Below are positions 5,599 to 11,342 of a stretch of 11,342 bases of DNA, in pieces (position 1 is the stretch's first letter; each line of letters starts with the position of its first letter). This DNA is from an uncultured bacterium (lineage in GTDB: Bacteria; Hydrogenedentota; Hydrogenedentia; Hydrogenedentales; SLHB01), in assembly GCA_937928585.1 (NCBI GenBank), contig CALEZK010000265.1, positions 1 to 11,342 of the forward strand, read 5' to 3'. Below the pieces are notes generated by a model, which was given only the letters and a program-made list of their open reading frames with translations, did no database searches and was not told the DNA's origin. A program made the position numbers and the translations under genes.

Positions 5599-7024
5599 GG
5601 GCGTGTGTCACGTCCACCATGCCGGATTCGGTGATGAGCGATTCTTCCTGGTAGCTGTCGTAGTCAGTATTGATTTCCCAGAGGTTGTGCTTGGCGCCTT
5701 CGACGATATTCTGCGCGACGAGCAGCCCCATCAGGATGCTGTGATCCTGGTTGTTGTACTTGAACGAACCGTAGCGTCCGATTACATGCAACCCTTCGAT
5801 GCCGGTCAGATAGTGCTCGACTGGCTTGAGGATTTCCTTGTAGCCCCGTTCATAGACCGGGTAGCAACGCCTGATCTTCTGAACATGCCCGTCGACTATC
5901 CGCGCATCGCCAATCAGTCCGGTCTTTCGCATTTCATCCTTCGCCAGGGCGATGAGGTTTACATCGCTTTCCGACCAAATGGGGTCATCGTCGTTTGCCC
6001 AATACTCCAGTGCGAGGATGCTGGTGCGTTCGTTTCCGTATAGCTCCGGGACCCAATTTCGAAAGTTTGTGACGCGGCCCATTTTCAATTCGCTGGCGTG
6101 GATGTAGAGCCATTGATCGGGAAAAAGTCCGGCGGCGTCCACGTTCAAATAGATGAGGATCGTGTTTCGGAACTTTAGCGCGAGCGCGCGATCCTTGATG
6201 TCTTGCGGTACTTCGTCGAGTCGGGAGACGAGAAGCGAGATGGGCATGGACGAGATTATTTGGTCGTATTCGTGCTGCACCCCGTCTTCGAGTTCGATGG
6301 CGCGGGCGCGCCCTTCGCGCATGACGACACGCTTTACTGGAGTCTTGAGCAGGACGCGACCTCCTTTTTCGATGACGTGCGAGGCCATTCGCTGATAGAT
6401 CATTCCGGTGCCGCTGACTGGAAACGCAAACTCGTCGACGAGCGTTTTATGTTTTTTCGATCCACCCAGCTTCAGCGCATTGAGGACGGCTTCAAGAAGG
6501 TTCAGCTTTTTGATGCGCTGCGCCGCGAAATCAGAATCGATTTGCCGACAGGAGATGCCCCAGAGTTTTTCGCTATATGTCTTGAAAAAGATTTCGAAGA
6601 GACGCTGGCCGAAACGGCTGACCACCCAGGACTGGAAGGTGGCATCGTCCTTTTCGGGCGCAACCATTTGTTTGGCATAACTGAACGCGCATCGGAGCGC
6701 CTCGAAGGGGCCGAGATTCACGAATGCGTTGACGGGCTTCAGGGGATAGTGGTAGTAGCGACCGCGGTAGTAGATGCGCGTCGTGCGTGAGACCATTTTG
6801 TAATCGCGTCCAGCGACTTCTAGCCAGAGGGCGTTGACCCTCTTGTCGTTGCTGAAAAAACGGTGCGGGCCCAGATCCACGGTTTGGTTCCAAAGCCGGA
6901 ACGAACGCGCGAGCCCGCCTACGGTGTCGCTAGCCTCATAGACATCGACAGAAATACCCCGTTTGGTCAGTTCATATGCGGCTGTCATGCCCGCTGGACC
7001 CGCCCCGATAACCGCTACCCGCAT
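5594..7024 (-). CDS. FAD-dependent oxidoreductase, UDP-galactopyranose-mutase / protoporphyrinogen-oxidase-like
   Basis: A 476-aa flavoprotein whose exact substrate cannot be read from the sequence. Residues 2-30 form the Rossmann beta-alpha-beta unit (VIGAGPAGMTAAYEL, E30 for the FAD ribose), followed by VGGLARSF (35-42) and DLGPHRFF (50-57), typical of the amine-oxidase/UGM superfamily. The middle has YSEKLWGISCRQIDSDFAAQ (150-169), characteristic of a subgroup found in polysaccharide loci. The C-terminal FAD segment is GRYGSFKYNNQDHSILMG (416-433). By family it may act on a nucleotide-sugar or lipid-linked substrate during surface glycan synthesis. AGGA (minus strand, 7032-7035) sits 7 bases before the ATG. 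It is the last gene of a likely operon with 7100-8344 and 8402-9235 (gap 75 bp). Its stop codon lies inside a palindromic element, so the final residues (DVTHAP) may have been altered by that insertion. Confidence 0.85.
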   Translation of the reverse strand: MRVAVIGAGPAGMTAAYELTKRGISVDVYEASDTVGGLARSFRLWNQTVDLGPHRFFSNDKRVNALWLEVAGRDYKMVSRTTRIYYRGRYYHYPLKPVNAFVNLGPFEALRCAFSYAKQMVAPEKDDATFQSWVVSRFGQRLFEIFFKTYSEKLWGISCRQIDSDFAAQRIKKLNLLEAVLNALKLGGSKKHKTLVDEFAFPVSGTGMIYQRMASHVIEKGGRVLLKTPVKRVVMREGRARAIELEDGVQHEYDQIISSMPISLLVSRLDEVPQDIKDRALALKFRNTILIYLNVDAAGLFPDQWLYIHASELKMGRVTNFRNWVPELYGNERTSILALEYWANDDDPIWSESDVNLIALAKDEMRKTGLIGDARIVDGHVQKIRRCYPVYERGYKEILKPVEHYLTGIEGLHVIGRYGSFKYNNQDHSILMGLLVAQNIVEGAKHNLWEINTDYDSYQEESLITESGMVDVTHAP

Positions 7025-7099
7025 GCCATTTTCCTGGTTTATTCCGCCCCTGCGCGAAAGGGAGAGTGTATACGATCGGCGCCTGCAATGTCCTCCCGA

Positions 7100-8344
7100 T
7101 TATTGAGTTGCCGCTTTTCCGTAATAATTGGCGTAGACCTGAGCGCAGTTCCGGGCGACGGCATGTCGATCATGCAGGTCAGGCCAGTCGGCGAACCGGT
7201 CGGCAGCGATCAATGCGACATCGTAGGGGCAGGTACCATGCAGGATGATATCCGCCATTGCCGGGCCCATGGCTGCGCTCTGGGATACGCCGTGACCGCA
7301 GAAGCCGGCGCAATGGTAGAAGCCGCTCAGTCCGGGAATCTCACCGATCAACGGGGCGCCATCGGGGGTAAAGGCCATGATGCCGCCGCGAATATCCATG
7401 GGGGTTGCCGGGGTGATGCCGGGGAACCGCCGGACCGCAGAATCGAGGAGCGCACGTGATGTGGGATGATCGAGGCCGGCGGTGACACTTTGCATCGAAA
7501 AATCGGCGGGAAGAGCCCGCATGTCAACGTTAATCGGCATTGCTTCATAGATTCCGACACGCAAGCACCCGTTGCGGGGCCGCGCATAGATACGGTTTTC
7601 GCGATCGCGCAGGGACGGGGAGTTTTCGTCTATGGCAATTCCACTTTCCGGGAGTGTTGTGAAGTAAAAGTGTTTGATACCGGCGGTGGGTAAGGTTTGC
7701 TCCGCATAGTGCGCGACCAGTTCCGCCCAGGGTCCGCCCGCATTGATGACGATTGGCGCATTGTAGGTAGCATTTGCGGTTGTAACGCCAGTAACTTGGC
7801 CGGCATCTACGCACAAGGCGTTGACGGGTTCGTGTTCGTGGTACTCGACGCCGAGTTCGCGTCCGACGGCGATATAGCCTTGTGCGAGGGCGGGCGGCTC
7901 GAGGTAGCAGTCTGTAGGGCATAGACTCGCAAGGAGAACGTCATCCACGCGCATGTACGGCATTCGTTGTTCAAGCGCATGCGTGTCTATGGTGTCGACT
8001 TTGAGGCCAGAAGCGCGCGCGATAGCGATATCGATTTCGAGTTCTTTGGCACGATCAGGCGTTTGCGCGATGCGCACAGAGCCTGTTTCATGCAGAATCC
8101 GCATGCCAGTGCGCGCTTCGACTTCGCGGATTATTCGGAGACTGTCTTGAATGAGACGGATGGCGTCGGCGTTGGAGCGCATCTGACCAATGAGGCCCGC
8201 AGCACGGCTTGTGGCGCCGGACGCGAGGAACTGCCTTTCAAAAACGCGAACGCTTAGCCCCCTTTTTCGAAATTCCATTGCAACGCTCAGCCCGGCGACG
8301 CCGGAGCCGATGACTATTACGTCAGCGGTATTCTTATTGATCAC
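7100..8344 (-). CDS. DAO-family FAD-dependent oxidoreductase (glycine/D-amino acid oxidase-like)
   Basis: A 414-aa single-domain member of the D-amino-acid-oxidase superfamily, which oxidises amines, amino acids or N-methyl amino acids such as sarcosine. The FAD-binding unit is VIVIGSGVAGLSVAMEF (9-25) with E36, followed by ASGATSRAAGL (41-51). VINAGGPWA (199-207) and TPDGAPLIGE (326-335) are the usual second FAD segment, and GFCGHGVSQS (347-356) is the C-terminal loop. The folate-binding GCV_T domain of dimethylglycine/sarcosine dehydrogenases is absent. The equivalent of the covalent-FAD His of dimethylglycine dehydrogenase is not present. The start is GTG (complement of 8342-8344) with only a weak ribosome-binding site (AGGGCGG), chosen because the Rossmann strand follows directly. 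It sits between a glycosyltransferase (57-bp gap) and another flavoprotein (75-bp gap), an unusual place for an amino acid oxidase. Substrate unknown. Confidence 0.87.
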   Translation of the reverse strand: MINKNTADVIVIGSGVAGLSVAMEFRKRGLSVRVFERQFLASGATSRAAGLIGQMRSNADAIRLIQDSLRIIREVEARTGMRILHETGSVRIAQTPDRAKELEIDIAIARASGLKVDTIDTHALEQRMPYMRVDDVLLASLCPTDCYLEPPALAQGYIAVGRELGVEYHEHEPVNALCVDAGQVTGVTTANATYNAPIVINAGGPWAELVAHYAEQTLPTAGIKHFYFTTLPESGIAIDENSPSLRDRENRIYARPRNGCLRVGIYEAMPINVDMRALPADFSMQSVTAGLDHPTSRALLDSAVRRFPGITPATPMDIRGGIMAFTPDGAPLIGEIPGLSGFYHCAGFCGHGVSQSAAMGPAMADIILHGTCPYDVALIAADRFADWPDLHDRHAVARNCAQVYANYYGKAATQ

Positions 8345-8401
8345 TTGCGGTGCCGCCCTGTTTCGGTGTTGTTGGGTTCTTCATTCTTTGGAATGGTATT
8401 G

Positions 8402-9235
8402 TCACGCCAGCTTGCTTCGCAGCCAATAGAACGGAGAAAGCAAAGACGTTGGCAACAGGCGCGTCGCGGCGATACCGAATGCGGCGCAGAATACAAGCGG
8501 CCACAGGAACGCGGGATAGAGCGGCATCGTGCGGAGCTTGTTGACGAGTTCGGTAGTCGCGCGATGCACTCCCCTGCGGCGCGATAGAAAACGGGAATCC
8601 ATGCGGAACTCGACGAGCGCTTCGGGTTGATTGCGGAGGACGAAGCCCGCGCGGGCAAGTGTTATCCAGAGGGAATAGTCTTCGCCATATCGAAACGTCT
8701 CTGGATAGGGGTGCGATTTCAGCGCTTCTGATTTGGCCATAACGGTGGAGTTTGCTATCGGGTTATAAAATGCGATGGCGCGGCGAATGGCATGCGCTTC
8801 ACATGGAAAAGCCTTCACGCCGGAAGTGTGGCCATGCTGATCGATGATGCTGTAGGCGCTGCCGACGACATCCGCCCCACTCTCTTGAAGAAACTTCAAT
8901 TGAAGTTCCAGCCGATACGGGAGCGCGCGATCGTCCGCGTCGAGTATGGCTATGAAGTTGCCATTTGCACGCGCGATGGCGAGGTTGCGCGCGGCAGCGG
9001 GACCGCGGCTGACCGGCAGGCTGAGCAATATGATGCGCGCGTCTTGTTGCGCGCGCTCGCTGAGGTAGGCCTGGGATTCGACGGGGAGCGGACCATCTGC
9101 AACGACCATCAGCTCGATGGCGCGATGCGTCTGGCGCAACACACTCTCGACGGCTTCGGCCAAATGATCCGGCGAATCGCCCGCATAGGTCGCCATGACA
9201 ACGGAGACCAGAGGTGATTCGTCGGCGTTGCTCAT
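8402..9235 (-). CDS. Glycosyltransferase family 2 with C-terminal hydrophobic segment
   Basis: A 277-aa inverting GT-A enzyme that should transfer a sugar from a nucleotide donor to a growing glycan or lipid-linked acceptor at the cytoplasmic face of the membrane. VSVVMATYAGD (10-20) starts the nucleotide-binding fold, RGPAAARNLAIARANG (77-92) precedes the metal-binding DADD (99-102), and GEDYSLW (184-190) carries the probable catalytic acid. A hydrophobic stretch near 240-262 followed by a basic tail (WLRSK) suggests membrane association. AGGA stands 6 bases before the ATG. It is the first gene of the probable minus-strand operon, and its start is 73 bp from that of the divergent GT2 gene at 9309. 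Donor and acceptor cannot be predicted. Confidence 0.9.
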   Translation of the reverse strand: MSNADESPLVSVVMATYAGDSPDHLAEAVESVLRQTHRAIELMVVADGPLPVESQAYLSERAQQDARIILLSLPVSRGPAAARNLAIARANGNFIAILDADDRALPYRLELQLKFLQESGADVVGSAYSIIDQHGHTSGVKAFPCEAHAIRRAIAFYNPIANSTVMAKSEALKSHPYPETFRYGEDYSLWITLARAGFVLRNQPEALVEFRMDSRFLSRRRGVHRATTELVNKLRTMPLYPAFLWPLVFCAAFGIAATRLLPTSLLSPFYWLRSKLA

Positions 9236-9255
9236 TCGTGTCCTGCCTGCGGATG

Positions 9256-9284
9256 TTGGGGCGACGTTCGTGTTTCGATACTAT
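9256..9284 (+). promoter_or_regulatory. Weak candidate promoter of the plus-strand GT2 gene
   Basis: TTGGGG (9256-9261) and TACTAT (9279-9284) are 17 bases apart in the 73-bp region between the two divergent glycosyltransferase genes. Transcription would begin near 9291, just before the ribosome-binding site. The match is modest (3/6 and 4/6). Confidence 0.25.
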
Positions 9285-9308
9285 AGGCCGAGGGGAGGAA
9301 GAAATGCC

Positions 9309-10166
9309 ATGCGCCGGGTGAGTGTAATCGTGCCAACGCATAATCGCGCGACGTTTCTCCCTGCGCACCTCGATCGCGTTCTTAAACAGGCGTTCACGAC
9401 CAATACGTTCGATTACGAAGTGATCTACGTTAACGACAGCTCGACGGATGCCACGGAATCGGTGTTGCAAGATTACACCGCGCGTTATCCGGAGCGACTA
9501 CGCGTCGTGCATGCTGCGTACGGCGCACCTGGTCCGACCCGCAATGCGGGAGTGCGGACGGCCACGGGCGAGTTGTTGCTGTTCACGGACGACGACGTGA
9601 TGGTGCCGGAGCATTGGGTGGAAGGCATGGTCTCCCATTTTGATCGGCATCACACGGACGCGCTTTGCGGGGGCGTGGAACCCGGTTCGATGGCCACGCC
9701 CGTTGAACGCTATCTGCACTATCGCGTGCAGGGGGCGCTGGGGCGTTCGCCGCGCACGATTGCGGCGGCGCCGATGATGAACTTTCTCGTGACGCGGGAA
9801 GCTTTCGAGCTTGCGGGCGGGTTCCTTGAGGATCCGCTGCGCGCGGCGGAGGATTGGGAATTCTGCTATCGCCTGATAAAGGCCGGCGCGACAATCACGT
9901 ATGACGACGCGGTGAAAGTCACGCACGCCTATCAATCAGAATGGGAACCCGCGGCACAACGCATGCGTGAGGCCGGCGCGGCAGGGGTGCGGATCTGGCT
10001 GAAGCACCATCGCAGCGCGCTGTTGTATACGTTGTATTCGCTGTTGCGATCGGGGACCGCTCCGATTTGGGCACCGATCTGGTATCCGTTGGATCTTTAT
10101 GGCATTGCATTGCGCATGGAAAAAGAGTTCGCGCTAGCGCGGCTGCGCGCTTACTTCCAAACGTAG
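9309..10166 (+). CDS. Glycosyltransferase family 2
   Basis: A 285-aa GT-A glycosyltransferase. It begins directly with the nucleotide-binding strand VSVIVPTHNR (4-13), continues with VNDSSTDAT (41-49), GPTRNAGVRTATGE (75-88) and the metal-binding TDDDV (93-97), and has EDWEFCYR (181-188) with the probable catalytic acid; H206 may help to bind metal or donor. The C-terminal part (about 236-285) is hydrophobic and basic, suggesting peripheral membrane contact. The ATG at 9309 is supported by the strong GGGGAGGAA at 9292-9300; the frame is open back to 9195 but that part overlaps the start of the divergent gene and is not family-like. It is convergent with the GT4 gene, 25 bp away. Sugar specificity unknown; its setting suggests surface polysaccharide assembly. 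Confidence 0.91.
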   Translation: MRRVSVIVPTHNRATFLPAHLDRVLKQAFTTNTFDYEVIYVNDSSTDATESVLQDYTARYPERLRVVHAAYGAPGPTRNAGVRTATGELLLFTDDDVMVPEHWVEGMVSHFDRHHTDALCGGVEPGSMATPVERYLHYRVQGALGRSPRTIAAAPMMNFLVTREAFELAGGFLEDPLRAAEDWEFCYRLIKAGATITYDDAVKVTHAYQSEWEPAAQRMREAGAAGVRIWLKHHRSALLYTLYSLLRSGTAPIWAPIWYPLDLYGIALRMEKEFALARLRAYFQT

Positions 10167-10191
10167 GAAAGCATGCCGCGCCGTGGATGCA

Positions 10192-11259
10192 TCACGGTTT
10201 CGCCGCTACTTCCGTATATACATCGAGCAAGGCATCCGCCATTCGCGCCGTGGTAAACAAGGCCCGCCAGCGGGCGTGCGCGGCGGCTCCCATTTCCGCG
10301 CGGAGCGCTTCATCGCGACAGGTCAGCAAGGCGGCGCGCAGGTGATCGACATCGCCTGGCGTTGCGAGGAGGCCGGTTTCGAAGTCGTGAACGATTTCCG
10401 GAACACCGCCGACGCGATTGGCGATAACGGGTTTTCCGTGGGCGGCGGCTTCGATGAGTGTCATGGGCAGGGCTTCCATGCGCGAAGGAAGCACGACCAC
10501 ATCGGCAAGCGCGTAATACGGCGCGACGCTGGGTCGAATTCCGGCAAAATACACGGGGATCTTTGTTTCGCGCGCGAGGGACTCGCACTTTTTGCGCAGG
10601 GGTCCATCACCCACCATCACGCCGTGCGCGCCGGCACACCCGCGAAGCGCTTGAATGAAATCCAACGCGCCCTTTTCCTCGGTGATCCTTCCAGCATAGA
10701 GATAAACAATCGCGTTGTCGGCGATACCGAGTTCCGAACGCGGAATCGTACCGGCACCCTTGGGAGGTTGATACCCGTTGTATATGGTACGGACCGCGGT
10801 TGCGCGCAAACCGCGACCCATCAGCCACGCGCGCACAAAATCCGATACTGCGATGGTGGCGCTCAATCTCCGCATCGCGCGAGTTTCCAACCATTGGTAG
10901 AACCGCAGTTTGAGCGAACGATCGACGATCTGCCCATGACAGGTGTTGACGATTGGCATCGGCAGTATTGCGCGGGCACACAGAATCGTTGCGCGGTAAT
11001 TGTGTGTGTGCACGATGTCGACTTTTTCCTGCGACGCAAGCGCGGCAACGGCGGCGGAGGACGCTTCCACTTCGCGGACACGCCGGTCCGCGAGGGTGGT
11101 ATGCAACCAGCGATCGGGTTTCTTGCCCGGCAGCGTTCCGACGACTATCTCGACGTCACCACGCTCGCGAAATGCATTTGCGATGGCGCATATATGCGAA
11201 TTGATGCCCCCGAAATAAGGACTTTCCGCCAAGTGCAGCACTTTGAGTTTTCGAGACAC
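10192..11259 (-). CDS. Glycosyltransferase family 4 (GT-B, GT1/GT4-like)
   Basis: A retaining GT-B enzyme expected to transfer a sugar from a nucleotide donor during polysaccharide or lipid-glycan synthesis in the cytoplasm. The N-terminal domain opens with VLHLAESPYFGGINSHI (7-23) and VDIVHTHNYRA (80-90). The C-terminal donor-binding domain has AGRITEEKGALDFIQAL (189-205), VGDGPL (216-221) and the family E-x7-E motif with E262 and E270 in MEALPMTLIEAAAHGKPVIA. With the GTG at 11259 it is 355 aa. The frame is open to an ATG at 11337, which would add 26 residues, but those are not family-like and a TATAAT lies inside that stretch, so the GTG start is preferred although the GGGGG upstream is a poor ribosome-binding site. 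The gene may extend slightly if the longer start is right; the window ends at 11342. Confidence 0.92.
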   Translation of the reverse strand: MSRKLKVLHLAESPYFGGINSHICAIANAFRERGDVEIVVGTLPGKKPDRWLHTTLADRRVREVEASSAAVAALASQEKVDIVHTHNYRATILCARAILPMPIVNTCHGQIVDRSLKLRFYQWLETRAMRRLSATIAVSDFVRAWLMGRGLRATAVRTIYNGYQPPKGAGTIPRSELGIADNAIVYLYAGRITEEKGALDFIQALRGCAGAHGVMVGDGPLRKKCESLARETKIPVYFAGIRPSVAPYYALADVVVLPSRMEALPMTLIEAAAHGKPVIANRVGGVPEIVHDFETGLLATPGDVDHLRAALLTCRDEALRAEMGAAAHARWRALFTTARMADALLDVYTEVAAKP

Positions 11260-11289
11260 GTACGATAGCCCCCGATAAGACTGGATTAG

Positions 11290-11295
11290 ATTATA
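11290..11295 (-). promoter_or_regulatory. -10 box (TATAAT) upstream of the GT4 gene
   Basis: A perfect TATAAT on the minus strand (complement of 11290-11295) lies 30 bases before the GTG at 11259, which places transcription start near 11283. No good -35 box is found at 16-18 bases (the position reads about CAACGG), so the promoter would be incomplete by consensus. It is the main reason for placing the gene start downstream of it. Confidence 0.35.
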
Positions 11296-11342
11296 TGCAA
11301 AACGCCCATTGCCGTTGCGGCGCGTGTCGCGATACACTGCGA

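Noticed and set aside
10181..10200. CCGTG/CACGG hairpin followed by TTT after the GT2 gene
   Set aside because: The stem has only 5 pairs, the T-run is three bases, and it overlaps the stop codon of the convergent gene; too weak to call a terminator.
10183..11268. A 361-codon open frame on the plus strand
   Set aside because: It mirrors the GT4 gene on the opposite strand and has no recognisable domain; the GT4 reading has all the family motifs.

Overview
The window (11,342 bp, moderately GC-rich, roughly 55-60% by eye) is ordinary bacterial chromosome carrying eight confidently recognised protein genes, no RNA gene and no mobile-element gene. A bacterial flagellin, a twin-arginine-exported superoxide dismutase and a PilC/GspF inner-membrane platform protein point to a motile, diderm (Gram-negative-type) bacterium. 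The loose, non-operonic gene order, the long intergenic stretch and the mixed ATG/GTG starts would fit an under-sampled environmental lineage (for example the PVC-adjacent or Hydrogenedentota-like phyla), but nothing in the sequence fixes the taxon and this placement is a guess.

Layout. (1) 1-984: a promoter, a short single flagellin gene on the + strand and a strong terminator shared by a convergent pair. (2) 985-3061, minus strand: an exported Fe/Mn superoxide dismutase and, separated from it by a GC-rich terminator, a type II secretion/type IV pilus F protein. (3) 3062-3863: about 800 bp without a credible gene, filled with hairpins (one with a T-run and no gene to terminate) and a degenerate tandem array with a period of about 65 bp. 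(4) 3864-5393, plus strand: 4-alpha-glucanotransferase (malQ) with a histidine-to-alanine change beside a catalytic aspartate. (5) 5394-5600: a hairpin plus a nested palindromic element whose right end contains the stop codon of the next gene. (6) 5594-9235, minus strand: a probable three-gene operon reading glycosyltransferase family 2, then a DAO-family FAD oxidoreductase, then a UDP-galactopyranose-mutase/protoporphyrinogen-oxidase-like FAD protein. (7) 9309-10166, plus strand: a divergent second GT2 enzyme. (8) 10192-11259, minus strand: a GT4-type glycosyltransferase, convergent with it.

How the genes fit together. Regions 6-8 look like part of a surface-polysaccharide or glycoconjugate locus: three glycosyltransferases of two folds with two unrelated flavoenzymes. 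The flagellin, superoxide dismutase, PilC/GspF protein and MalQ appear to be independent single-gene units (motility, oxidative-stress defence outside the cytoplasm, secretion or pilus assembly, glycogen/maltodextrin metabolism). No defence island, CRISPR array, prophage or clear new multi-gene system is visible. The most unusual material is the non-coding DNA at 3062-3863 and 5464-5600, the active-site substitution in MalQ, and the pairing of two flavoenzymes with glycosyltransferases.
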